A stretch of 64,000 bases of DNA from Panacagrimonas sp041603235 (GTDB lineage: Bacteria > Pseudomonadota > Gammaproteobacteria > Nevskiales > Nevskiaceae). Shown here one piece after another: positions 34,698-43,103 of this stretch. Below the pieces are notes generated by a model that saw only the letters and a program-made list of their open reading frames with translations, made no database searches and had not been told where the DNA came from. The stretch's first letter is position 1. Each line of letters begins with the position of its first letter. Made by a program: the position numbers and the translations under genes. The DNA lies in contig JBFIES010000007.1 in assembly GCA_041603235.1 (NCBI GenBank), forward strand, positions 62,001-126,000, written 5' to 3'.

Positions 34698-35168
34698 TCA
34701 AAGGTAGCGAACACCCGCAATCTCAAACTCGGCCACACGTTCAGGCAGGCGGACCTCAACGACGTCACCACAGCGCTTACCGAGTACGGCACGCGCCATG
34801 GGCGAGTCAATACTGATGTATTGCTCGTCCGCATCTGTCTCATCCGGCCCGACAATGCGGTAGTGCCGCGATTGGCCTTGCTCGTCAATCAGTTCCACAC
34901 AGGCAGCAAAGTACACGCAATCCTGATCGCCCGGCGTCTGGTCCGCGACCTTCAACAGAGGCAAGCGCCGTTGCAGATAGCGCACCCGCCGGTCAATCTC
35001 GCGCAGCTCCTTCTTGCGATACTGATATTCAGCGTTCTCTGATCGATCGCCTTCAGCCGCGGCCTCAGCCAGCGCGCGAACGACCTCTGGGCGGCGCTCT
35101 CGCCAAAGATGGTCGTATTCCGCTTTCAGCCGCGCATGGCCTTCCGGTGTGATGTAGGGAGAAGACAT
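34698..35168 (-). CDS. greB: Transcription elongation factor GreB
   Basis: A 156-residue Gre factor: coiled-coil ITPEGHARLKAEYDHLWRERRPEVV with the acidic tip GDRSENAEYQYRKKELREIDRR, and the C-terminal domain ending GDVVEVRLP. The YITPEG and LWRERRPEV pattern marks GreB. It rescues backtracked RNA polymerase by stimulating transcript cleavage. It is followed on the same strand by its upstream neighbour MAPEG at 11 nt. Confidence 0.95.
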   Translation of the reverse strand: MSSPYITPEGHARLKAEYDHLWRERRPEVVRALAEAAAEGDRSENAEYQYRKKELREIDRRVRYLQRRLPLLKVADQTPGDQDCVYFAACVELIDEQGQSRHYRIVGPDETDADEQYISIDSPMARAVLGKRCGDVVEVRLPERVAEFEIAGVRYL

Positions 35169-35179
35169 TCTGCTTCGCC

Positions 35180-35617
35180 TCAGCCTTGAACGCTCTGCTC
35201 ACCGAGCAGTCGCATCAACAACATCAGCCACAACGCCACCAGCACCAGGTTGCTCAATGCGAACAGGCTCAGGCGATGGATCACATTGTTGTAGCTCAGA
35301 TGAACCAAACTGTGCAGAACGCGCAAGCCGACGTAGGCCCAGGCCAGCTTCAGCGATAAGGGGCTCAGATGCTCAGTGACATACATAGCCAGGCACAGCA
35401 CGTAAAACAGGACCGGTGCCTCGAGCAGATTCATGTAACTGCGGTTTGGCAGACTGACCTTGCCTGAAACCCGACCGGATTCGCCAAATCTGAAATCGTC
35501 CGCAGTGACCTCTCCAGCAAAAGCAGCCTGAAAGCGGCGAATAGGGATCAGCAGGAGAACCAGCAGAGTCCACAAGGCTAGGACGGCAGCGGGGATCAGG
35601 ATGGGCGTCTGGCTCAT
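35180..35617 (-). CDS. MAPEG-family membrane protein
   Basis: A 145-residue integral membrane protein with four hydrophobic segments and the MAPEG pattern: RSYMNLLEAPVLFYVLCLAMY (N-x-x-E-x-P) and AWAYVGLRVLHSLVHLSYNNVIHRL. Eukaryotic relatives act in glutathione and eicosanoid metabolism; bacterial ones are mostly uncharacterised. It lies 11 nt upstream of greB on the same strand. Confidence 0.85.
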   Translation of the reverse strand: MSQTPILIPAAVLALWTLLVLLLIPIRRFQAAFAGEVTADDFRFGESGRVSGKVSLPNRSYMNLLEAPVLFYVLCLAMYVTEHLSPLSLKLAWAYVGLRVLHSLVHLSYNNVIHRLSLFALSNLVLVALWLMLLMRLLGEQSVQG

Positions 35618-35654
35618 GCATTCATGACTTCATGTGGGGCGGCTGGCAGACCGC

Positions 35655-38387
35655 TCATTGAATCATTGCGGTGGTCCGCGCCAGCCGTTCGGCCTGCACG
35701 CGGTTCAAGTTACGGAATACCGTCGCGGCGATCCAGGGATAGCGGCGACGCAGGCGTTCCAGATCATTGGCATCAAAGCGCAAGAGCCTGGCTCGTTTCA
35801 CTGCACTGACATTGGCAGTACGTCGCTGGCCAAAAAAGCCCGCCTCGCCCATAACAGCGCCACGCCCCAGTGTTGTGAGTACTTTGCGTTCTTCCGGACG
35901 CTCAATCCAGACCTGCAGTGAGCCGTCCACGATGACGTACATGTCCCGCGCAAAGTCGCCTTCATGAATGACTTTGTCGCCTGCTTCATAGGTTTCAATC
36001 TTCGACATCAGGGCAAAAATCCGCGCTTGTCGGAGGCTCAGGCCTGAAAATAATGGAATCGTATGCTGCGGAGACTGACCCAGATCCAGCCGCAGCAAAT
36101 CCCACAACGTGACGATACGCAAGCGTGATCCAAGTGCGGGCGTAAGGGTGACTTCCGACACCCAGGCCATCAGGAGCGTGAATGAGGCCAGCAGACCAAA
36201 CTGAACCTGATTGCGCAGCTCGCTGCCGGTCAAGGCCAGCAACCCCAGACACAGTGCGACGGTGGTCAGGGTCGTGGGCTGAATGGTCTCCCGCAAGGCG
36301 CTACGCACCGCTTTTGCCTCACTACCCGTGGCCCGCGCATCACGATTGAAACGCGTCAGGAAATGCACCGTGTCATCAACCGCGACACCGAGCACGATAC
36401 TGGCAATCAGGCTATTGGTCGGGTTCAGCGGAATATCCAGCAAACGCAGCATTCCGAAATAAATGGATACCGGAACCAGATTCGGCAGCAGCGCCCAGAG
36501 GCCGGCGCGAACCGAGGTGAACATCAAGGCCAGCATGGCCCAGATCACAAACGCGGCGATCGCAAGCGACATCCACTGCCCACGGCCGATGGCATTGACC
36601 GTGCGCGTGGCCAGCACCGGCGTCCCGGTCAGACTGCCATTCAGCGGCGGCTGTAACTGTGCCAGGCGAGCCTCCACTCGCTCAGTGAATCGTGTGATCT
36701 CTCCCGACTCGCCCACCCTGATGCGCAGACTGATCAGCGCCGACTGAAACTGTGAATCAATTACCCGATGAATTTCTTCACCGCCGGCAAATACCAGAAG
36801 CTGCTTTATCGCTGCGGGGTCCTCGGGAATGCTGTGATACGCAGGGTCTCCGTTATTGATGCTCTGATGTAACAACTTCAGGTGATCAACGTAGGACACA
36901 GCTTGGCCGACCTCGGGTTGAGCCCTCAGCCAGGTCTGCAGTTCCTCGATCCCGTGAACCAGCTCCGGATGTGTCAGCGCGTCGTCAACGAATGTCTCGA
37001 TCAGCACCGAGACGGTATTGGCCCCATCAAAAGTCTCATTGATGGCCTCGTACTCTGCTCGAACCTGATTTCCCTCCCGGAAGGACTTGATGTAATCCGT
37101 ACCCACGGACAGGCCTGAGGCCCACCAGAGGTTCAATGCAACAAGAACCAAGGCAAACCGGATAATCCATCGGCGCCACTTGATATCAAAATCAGCGAAT
37201 CTCCGGGTCCAGGAATCGAAGAAAGATCTGCCAAGGTCTCGGCTGTGCGAGCCGCACCGGAATCGATCCAGCAGCGCCGGCAAGAAGAACACGACGAGAA
37301 AGAACAGGCTGCCGACGCCAATGCTGGAAAGCAGCGCAAACTCCCGGATAGCCGGCAGATCATTGGACGTCAGGGCCAGGAATCCGGCAATTGAGGTGCC
37401 GCCCGCAAGCAGCATTCCCAGGCCTACCCGATTCATTACCTGCCGCGCACGCCGAGCCCGCTCAGCGAGATCCTGAGCGCCATCGCTGTAGTAGTCAGAC
37501 AGCAAATGAATGGCGTAGGCCAGCCCAAGCGTGACAATCAGGGGCGGCGTAATGATGGTCACCAGGTTCAGTGACATCCCCAGAACTGCTGCCCAGGCCG
37601 CCGTCCAGAGCAGCGCCACGCTGATGGTGAGCACAACGGCCAGGGTTGCCCGCAAACTGCGATACGCGCCGTAGAGCAAAACGACAACAATCAAGTAGGT
37701 AATTGGCAGACTGAAACTGAGCGTACGCATCATGGCCGCCGTGGTTTCAGCCTGGATCACAGGACTTCCCGTCAGCCAGATTTCAGGGCTACCGGTGATG
37801 TCCTCAGCCAGCTTCCTGAACTGATCTGCGTAGCGCTCAGAACCAAACATCGCCTCGCCCTGCTGATCCAGAGCAATGGCAATAGCCGTGTGGACGCCAT
37901 CCTCGGAAACGAGCAGACCGTTGTAGATCGGGTTGGCGGCAATCTGCGAGGAAAACGCCGTCAATGCAGTGGCATCCTCCCTCGCCTGTACCGTGAAAGA
38001 ACTGATCTCCAGTTCGTCGCTTTGGGCCAAGACATTCGGAGCCGTTGCGAGAGAAAAAACACTTTTCACTCCTGGCATGCGCTGCAAGGCTCGCGTCAGC
38101 TGATCCAGACTCGCCATGTTCTCGACAGTGAACATCGGCTCAAGTCGAATGGACATCAGTACGGCGTCATGATCGCCGAAGGTACTCCGGACCTTTTCGA
38201 AAATCTGCCGATCACGATCATCCTGCGGTAGCAGGTTATCGGTACTGGCATCGAGCGAGAGTTTCGGCGTCAGTGAGGGCCAACTGAACAACTGTACGAC
38301 TGCCAGAAGACTCAGGCCGGCTACCAGAGCCAGAACGGCTCCGGGGCGCCGGCTTGCCGAGCCAATCAATCCTTGCAGAACGTTCAC
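35655..38387 (-). CDS. RND/MMPL-type exporter fused to a C-terminal cyclic-nucleotide-binding domain
   Basis: A 910-residue protein. Residues 1 to about 760 form a two-repeat RND transporter of the MMPL class: an N-terminal membrane helix, a periplasmic loop, five or six helices with the GLAYAIHLLSDYYSD segment, then a second half with GVAVDDTVHFLTRFNRD. The last 130 residues are a CRP-type cNMP-binding domain: YEAGDKVIHEGDFARDMYVIVDG and a phosphate-binding cassette near residues 847-860 (GEAGFFGQRRTANV) keeping Glu and Arg. The start is GTG 38387. A LolA-like gene precedes it by 41 nt, suggesting a lipid or lipoprotein transport pair. Coupling of export to a nucleotide signal is inferred. 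Confidence 0.87.
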   Translation of the reverse strand: MNVLQGLIGSASRRPGAVLALVAGLSLLAVVQLFSWPSLTPKLSLDASTDNLLPQDDRDRQIFEKVRSTFGDHDAVLMSIRLEPMFTVENMASLDQLTRALQRMPGVKSVFSLATAPNVLAQSDELEISSFTVQAREDATALTAFSSQIAANPIYNGLLVSEDGVHTAIAIALDQQGEAMFGSERYADQFRKLAEDITGSPEIWLTGSPVIQAETTAAMMRTLSFSLPITYLIVVVLLYGAYRSLRATLAVVLTISVALLWTAAWAAVLGMSLNLVTIITPPLIVTLGLAYAIHLLSDYYSDGAQDLAERARRARQVMNRVGLGMLLAGGTSIAGFLALTSNDLPAIREFALLSSIGVGSLFFLVVFFLPALLDRFRCGSHSRDLGRSFFDSWTRRFADFDIKWRRWIIRFALVLVALNLWWASGLSVGTDYIKSFREGNQVRAEYEAINETFDGANTVSVLIETFVDDALTHPELVHGIEELQTWLRAQPEVGQAVSYVDHLKLLHQSINNGDPAYHSIPEDPAAIKQLLVFAGGEEIHRVIDSQFQSALISLRIRVGESGEITRFTERVEARLAQLQPPLNGSLTGTPVLATRTVNAIGRGQWMSLAIAAFVIWAMLALMFTSVRAGLWALLPNLVPVSIYFGMLRLLDIPLNPTNSLIASIVLGVAVDDTVHFLTRFNRDARATGSEAKAVRSALRETIQPTTLTTVALCLGLLALTGSELRNQVQFGLLASFTLLMAWVSEVTLTPALGSRLRIVTLWDLLRLDLGQSPQHTIPLFSGLSLRQARIFALMSKIETYEAGDKVIHEGDFARDMYVIVDGSLQVWIERPEERKVLTTLGRGAVMGEAGFFGQRRTANVSAVKRARLLRFDANDLERLRRRYPWIAATVFRNLNRVQAERLARTTAMIQ

Positions 38388-38428
38388 GCTAATCAGCGCT
38401 CAGGAGCCACGTCTGTGGCGCTTGCCTG

Positions 38429-39337
38429 CTAATTGCCCAGGTAGAAGCCACGCGGATTGAATAGTCGATTGGCAAGATCCTTGTCGCTAAGTACTTCGCT
38501 GATTTGGATGCGTGTCTGGGTTCCATCCTGAAGGTCTTCAATCTTGGCATCCCTGAGGTACCAGTGAGACTCGGACTGTGCCAGATGCTCAGCAGAACTG
38601 CTGAAGCGCTTTCGCACCTCATCCGCGTTCAGGAAGTCAGCTTTGAGCGCCATGCAGCTCTCCTGATCGATCCATGCAGTCACGGTATCGAAACGGGAAT
38701 TGGCCGAATCATCGGGAGCCATCGATAAAACCCAGACGGGGCGCCCGTCCAAAACATCCTCACGCTCAAAGCTGAGCGAGTCATCAGTGAATGCGAAACC
38801 AATCTGCCGAATATCGGAATAGGAGATGTCAGTTCCGAACAAAGGCTTGCTCCTCATCGCCCCGACAATCCGCTTCGTCTTTCGCAAGGCCGGCAGATAA
38901 ACGTACATTTCGTCCTCGCCATCTTCATCTGCCGCCTCCCGCACCAGATAGGCGGAACCCCTCATATCTGCCGGGGCGGTCACAGCCATGGTCGCGCTGA
39001 TACGCGTACCTTCCAGTCGCGCGTACAACCTGCCTTTGAACTCGCGGCTGCCCCCACCTTTGTTGGTGCTGCTGATTTCGAACTCCCTGATCTGCAGGGA
39101 CGGCGGGATATTGGCTCGCATGCAGGCCTCGATCGAACTCAGCTGATCTGAGGCCTGACTCGGCTGCTGAAGACCGGCCAGAGCCAATGCCAGTAGAAGA
39201 CCACTCTTTGCCCATTGCTTGGCCACGCCGAGAGATCTTCCAATGAAGTGCAGGCGATCATAGTGACGTTTCATTCGTGCCAGAACCTTTGTTTCGTTCA
39301 TGCCCGGATTGTCGACAAGTCTCAACCAGAAAGACAT
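38429..39337 (-). CDS. LolA-like outer-membrane lipoprotein-sorting family protein
   Basis: A periplasmic protein of the LolA_like (pfam17131-type) family: a signal-like segment WAKSGLLLALALAGLQQPSQA, then FKGRLYARLEGTRISATMAVTAPADMRGSAYLVRE, MYVYLPALRKTKRIVG, GTDISYSDIRQ and a Lys/Asp-rich second half. Such proteins are regularly encoded beside MMPL-type RND exporters and are thought to pass lipids across the periplasm. The listed ATG has GAGGGG very close; downstream ATGs at 39301 or 39274 would give a shorter leader and are possible. Confidence 0.8.
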   Translation of the reverse strand: MSFWLRLVDNPGMNETKVLARMKRHYDRLHFIGRSLGVAKQWAKSGLLLALALAGLQQPSQASDQLSSIEACMRANIPPSLQIREFEISSTNKGGGSREFKGRLYARLEGTRISATMAVTAPADMRGSAYLVREAADEDGEDEMYVYLPALRKTKRIVGAMRSKPLFGTDISYSDIRQIGFAFTDDSLSFEREDVLDGRPVWVLSMAPDDSANSRFDTVTAWIDQESCMALKADFLNADEVRKRFSSSAEHLAQSESHWYLRDAKIEDLQDGTQTRIQISEVLSDKDLANRLFNPRGFYLGN

Positions 39338-39745
39338 GGCCCCTCGTACATTGCGGTGCGATTTAGATATCGCGCAGATGGCTCACCAACCTCATTGGAC
39401 CGCATCATTCTCTCGGGACCCATATGTGCCAGGGGACGATTCTCAAGAATTTTGTTCGAATGTTTCCGTCCCCTAACAAGGTCACTTTTCTGTCACACGA
39501 CCGTTCAGTTGCTGCATTGCACCATTCGTCCGAAAGCTGCGTTGACAAGGCCATCACCTAGCGGGCAGAGTGCCCAAACTTGCGTTACGGTTCCGACGTG
39601 TCGATACACTCCAGACCTCGCATTCGACCATACGTTTCGCAAGACGCTTCGCATCTTAATAATGCTGCTGGTCAGCCGATTATGTTCTGACCTAATTATT
39701 CAAGAGTGTCGAAAAACAATTTGTTAATTAAGGGGATTTAGAACC
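39338..39745. other. 408-nt divergent intergenic region with an imperfect inverted repeat
   Basis: No gene is supported here. An inverted repeat runs from 39431 to 39474: AGGGGACG plus ATTC on the left, GAAT plus CGTCCCCT on the right, with a 5-nt bulge and 15-nt loop. The last 80 nt before the lipoprotein gene are AT-rich and end in the ribosome site AAGGGG. Confidence 0.6.
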
Positions 39746-40942
39746 ATGAGAGCATCCAGCAGCCGCCTACTCGCGGCCACTAGTGTTGCGTTCGCCGTCT
39801 TTGTTACTGGCTGTGCCAGCAACGGCAGCGAAGCCGACAGCCAACTGCAGCAAGCACGCGCCGAGCAGGATCGCCTGCGCGCAGAAGCAGCAGCAGCCAA
39901 GCGTGAACTCGCTGAGCGTGAAAACGTGATTGCGTCCATGAAGGCCGCCAGTGCACAACCCGCTGCGCCTGCAGCGCCCGCCGGAGGCAATTCCGATCTG
40001 TTTCCGCCCAATGCAAAGGCGGGCGAGTGCTATGCACGCGTCATCATTCCTGCCACCTACGAGACCAAGACCGAGCAGGTCACGGCTTCGGAAGCCAGCG
40101 AACGGGTTGAAGTGATTCCTGCCAAATTTGGCCCCGCCAGCGAACGTGTGCTGGTCAAGGAAGCCTCCACTCGCCTGGAAGTCATTCCGGCGACCTACAA
40201 GACTGTAACGGAGCGCGTGCTGGTCAAGCCGGCTTCCACACGTCTTGAGACTGTGCCTGCGACCTACCGCACCGAGAGTGAAAAAGTTCTGGTGAAGGCT
40301 GCGCACACCGAGTGGAAGCGCGGTACGGGCCGTAGCGTTGTCAGCGGCACCAGCTTTGGCGGCGCGTCCAGCCAGTTCACCCGCTTTGAAGGCAAGAAAG
40401 TGGTTGCAACCCAGGTTCAGGACACCGGCGAAGTGATGTGCCTTGTTGAAGTCCCCGCTGAATACCGCACGGTCACCCGTAAGGTGCTGGCAACTCCGGC
40501 AAGCACCCGCGAAGTGGAAATTCCCGCTGAGTACAAGACCGTGACGCGGACTGTGGTCGACAAGCCTGCTTCAACACGCGAAATCACCATCCCGGCTCAG
40601 TACAAGACGGTAACCACCACCAAGCTGCTGTCGCCCGCCTCGTCGCGCAAGACGGTGATTCCTGCGACTTACAAGACCATCACCAAGCGCTCGAAAATTT
40701 CGGATGACCAGCTCGAATGGCGCCCCGTGCTGTGCGAAGTCAACATGACACCGCGCAACATTGCCGCCCTGCAAAGCGCCTTGAAGGCCAAGGGCTGCTA
40801 CCCGCACCGTGTTGATGGCGTCATGGGTCAGTGGACCATTGACGGGTCCAAGTGCTATGCCAAGCCGCGCGGCCTGCCGTCTGGCGACAAGTACGTCACC
40901 ATCGACGTCATTGAGTCGCTCGGCGTGAAGCTCGAATCCTGA
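39746..40942 (+). CDS. Repeat lipoprotein with C-terminal peptidoglycan-binding-like domain
   Basis: A 398-residue lipoprotein: signal with lipobox VTGC (Cys23), a helical segment rich in Gln/Arg/Ala (about 30-70, coiled-coil-like), an Ala/Pro linker, then eight copies of a 23-residue unit of the form (V/E)IPAxYKTVTxxVLVKPASTR(L/E), four before and four after a roughly 50-residue Gly/Ser insert. The C-terminus (NIAALQSALKAKGCYPHRVDGVMGQWT) resembles peptidoglycan-binding domain 1. It is probably anchored in the outer membrane and contacts the wall. AAGGGG precedes the ATG and a strong terminator follows. I know no experimentally defined function. Confidence 0.83.
   Translation: MRASSSRLLAATSVAFAVFVTGCASNGSEADSQLQQARAEQDRLRAEAAAAKRELAERENVIASMKAASAQPAAPAAPAGGNSDLFPPNAKAGECYARVIIPATYETKTEQVTASEASERVEVIPAKFGPASERVLVKEASTRLEVIPATYKTVTERVLVKPASTRLETVPATYRTESEKVLVKAAHTEWKRGTGRSVVSGTSFGGASSQFTRFEGKKVVATQVQDTGEVMCLVEVPAEYRTVTRKVLATPASTREVEIPAEYKTVTRTVVDKPASTREITIPAQYKTVTTTKLLSPASSRKTVIPATYKTITKRSKISDDQLEWRPVLCEVNMTPRNIAALQSALKAKGCYPHRVDGVMGQWTIDGSKCYAKPRGLPSGDKYVTIDVIESLGVKLES
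40040..40710 (+). repeat. Eight 69-nt coding repeats in the lipoprotein gene
   Basis: The gene encodes units that recur every 23 residues (69 nt), in two blocks of four (about 40040-40318 and 40444-40710). Protein positions PA-x-Y/F, T-x-T and PAS-T-R are the most constant. Nucleotide copies have diverged, so the repeats are old rather than freshly expanded. Confidence 0.8.
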
Positions 40943-40964
40943 TCTAGCGTTTCAGCTTTAACAA

Positions 40965-40998
40965 AGCGGATGCCGGAATGCCGGCATCCGCTTTTTTT
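40965..40998 (+). terminator. Strong intrinsic terminator after the repeat lipoprotein gene
   Basis: A 12-bp perfect stem AGCGGATGCCGG / CCGGCATCCGCT with an AATG loop, followed by seven T. It lies 22 nt past the stop codon. Confidence 0.92.
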
Positions 40999-41053
40999 GT
41001 GGACCATTCATCTGAAGGCCCGCAACCTGCCCATGAGCTGCAGGCCCAATTGG

Positions 41054-41059
41054 TATATT
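41054..41059 (+). promoter_or_regulatory. TATATT -10-like element 6 nt before the MerR-like gene
   Basis: TATATT, then GAACGC, then ATG 41066. One mismatch to TATAAT, with the same 6-nt spacing as at yciB and the M50 protease and no ribosome site; a leaderless mRNA is predicted. The -35 is weak. Confidence 0.42.
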
Positions 41060-41065
41060 GAACGC

Positions 41066-41938
41066 ATGGGCACTACCAAGAAAAAAGCGCCGGCAAAAAG
41101 CCGTCGACGTGCGACCGGCACGAACATACCCCCCGTCCCGATCGACGAGGATCATCCTCACCGCGAGTACACCATTGACGAACTCGCGCTGGCAGGCGGG
41201 TCCACGGTACGCAATGTACGCGCCTATCAGGATCGCGGCTTGCTGGCGCCACCGCAGCGTCGAGGACGCAGCGGCTGGTATTCATCAGATCATCTGGCGC
41301 GGCTGCGCCTGATTGGGAACCTGCTGTCTCGCGGCTACACCCTGGGCAATATTGGCGAGCTGATTGAGGGCCTTGAGCGGGGCCATAAACTCAGCCAGAT
41401 CGTGGGCCTCGAGCGAGCGATCAGCAGCCCGTGGTCGGATGAGCAACCACGCCATTACACGATGACCGAACTGATCAAAATGTTCGGTCCCATTCTCAAG
41501 CCAAGGACCTTGGCAAAAGTCATCGAGATGGGCCTGCTGGAACCCGACGGTTTGAGGTTTCGAGCTGCGAGCCCGAAAGTTCTGATCGCTGGCGCTGAAC
41601 TGGCCAAAGCCGGAATGCCCTTACCCGATCTGCTGGAGGTCATGCACGGGCTGCGCGCCAACGTGCAGCACGTTGCCGATGAGATGGTGCAACTGGTTGC
41701 ACACATGCTCGACAAATACGGTGAGGGCGAGCTACCACCCGCTAAGGACGTGCCGAAGCTGGCTGACATCATCTGGCGGCTTCGGCCTTTGGCCATGATG
41801 GCCGTGGAGGCAGAAGTATCTCGCGCGCTGGAAAAGGCAGCCAACAAGTATCTTGGTGAACGCGTTGCACAAATACTCGACCATCAGATGGAAGAGCGCG
41901 ATGACCAGCCCGCGCGATCCAGAAAAAATCGCGGATGA
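41066..41938 (+). CDS. MerR-family regulator with two tandem MerR-like domains
   Basis: A 290-residue putative regulator. After a basic N-terminal tail, residues about 34-105 form a MerR winged helix-turn-helix: REYTIDELALAGGSTVRNVRAYQDRGLL, GWYSSDHLARL and GYTLGNIGELIEGLERG. Residues about 130-197 repeat that plan (HYTMTELIKMFG, AKVIEMGLLEPDGL, SPKVLIAGAELAKAGMPLPDLLEVMHGL). The remaining C-terminus is helical, with no Cys cluster for metal sensing. It follows the lipoprotein terminator and precedes a ketopantoate-reductase-like gene; its targets are unknown. Confidence 0.82.
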   Translation: MGTTKKKAPAKSRRRATGTNIPPVPIDEDHPHREYTIDELALAGGSTVRNVRAYQDRGLLAPPQRRGRSGWYSSDHLARLRLIGNLLSRGYTLGNIGELIEGLERGHKLSQIVGLERAISSPWSDEQPRHYTMTELIKMFGPILKPRTLAKVIEMGLLEPDGLRFRAASPKVLIAGAELAKAGMPLPDLLEVMHGLRANVQHVADEMVQLVAHMLDKYGEGELPPAKDVPKLADIIWRLRPLAMMAVEAEVSRALEKAANKYLGERVAQILDHQMEERDDQPARSRKNRG

Positions 41939-41992
41939 GCGCGCTTCTACTGCGTCCTACTTCCGTCCACTCGGCAGCGTCTCGTTGAGGCC

Positions 41993-42979
41993 GTGATCCT
42001 GATTCTGGGCTCCGGCGCTGTGGGCACTGTACTGGCCGGCAGGCTTGTGGCCGGAGGTCACGACGTTCGCCTGTATGCGCGCGACAAGGACGTTTCCGCA
42101 TTCCAATCCGTGGAACGTCTGCGCATCGACGCCGATAAGCGAACGGCGCTTAGTACTTGCATTGCAGTCCCGCCGCTGTGTACCGGGTTGAACCTTCAGG
42201 ATGTGGATTATCTTTTTATCTGTGTCAAATCCGCCGCACTGCCTGGTTTGCTTGAGTGCCTTCCCGCCCAACTGCCGGCACGTTGCCGTGTTGTCAGCAC
42301 ACTCAACGGAATCTCTGCGCTCAGACAAGTCCGTAATCGCTGGCCCGGCGCTGAAATCATCCCCTTGAGCATCATGATGAACGTTCAGTTGCTGGCACCT
42401 CTGCACGCGGCATTAACTACGCGCGCTGAAGTGGTCGTGGGAAACAACGCGACAGACCTGCAGTCTCTATTCAAGACCTCAGGACTGCACGTAAAGATGG
42501 CAACCGGCGATGAGGCCGTTTGGGGCAAATTGCTGATCAATCTTGCCAATGCTATCTGCGCGCTGTGCCATACCACTTTTGAAGACCTGTTCCGAAATGC
42601 TGGATTGCGCGAGATCTACGTTGGCGTGCTGGACGAAGCCACTGCCGCAATGAACGCGGCCAACGTGCAATGGAAGCTGCCGCTGCTTGTGCCCTACCCC
42701 GTTTATCGCTGGATGCTCCTGCATGCAGGACCGCTGCCCTGGTGGTTTGCGAAATATCGCAACGGCGTTCGTTCAGGCGCCTATCCTTCCATGGTCTCGG
42801 ACATTGAAGCAGGTCGCGCTACTGAAGTGCAGGAACTCAATGGCGAGATCGTTCGAATAGGCAGAGCGCACAACATTGCAACGCCCCTCAACACCACACT
42901 CATGCAATTGATTGAATCTTCCGGCGCTTCGCCGCGAATGTCGGCGTCACAACTCAAACAGAAATTGCAGATTCAGTAA
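41993..42979 (+). CDS. Ketopantoate reductase family protein (ApbA/PanE-like)
   Basis: A 328-residue NADP-dependent reductase: Rossmann loop ILGSGAVGTVLAGRLVAGGHDV, FICVKS, the catalytic Lys in WGKLLINLAN and the Glu/Asn region PSMVSDIEAGRATEVQELNGEIVRIG. True PanE makes pantoate for coenzyme A; many paralogues act on other 2-keto acids and no other pan genes are nearby, so I leave the symbol blank. The start is a GTG with GAGG very close. Confidence 0.85.
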   Translation: MILILGSGAVGTVLAGRLVAGGHDVRLYARDKDVSAFQSVERLRIDADKRTALSTCIAVPPLCTGLNLQDVDYLFICVKSAALPGLLECLPAQLPARCRVVSTLNGISALRQVRNRWPGAEIIPLSIMMNVQLLAPLHAALTTRAEVVVGNNATDLQSLFKTSGLHVKMATGDEAVWGKLLINLANAICALCHTTFEDLFRNAGLREIYVGVLDEATAAMNAANVQWKLPLLVPYPVYRWMLLHAGPLPWWFAKYRNGVRSGAYPSMVSDIEAGRATEVQELNGEIVRIGRAHNIATPLNTTLMQLIESSGASPRMSASQLKQKLQIQ

Positions 42980-43012
42980 GCGGGCAAGCGCTGCACCTGG
43001 CAAAAGGTACCC

Positions 43013-43058
43013 TCGGCGACGAAGTGATGTCGATTCGTCAATTTCACAGCGTCGCCGA
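43013..43058 (+). promoter_or_regulatory. Long hairpin in the leader of the symporter gene
   Basis: TCGGCGACG (43013-43021) pairs perfectly with CGTCGCCGA (43050-43058); inside, GTGA pairs with TCAC across a 2x2 internal loop and a 16-nt apical loop. It lies between the reductase stop and the symporter start, with no T tract, so it could be a regulatory leader structure, a 3'-end stabiliser, or an operator. Confidence 0.5.
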
Positions 43059-43103
43059 CTTTCGAGACAATGAGCGCGGATTTTCTGCTGACAGGATTTG
43101 CGC

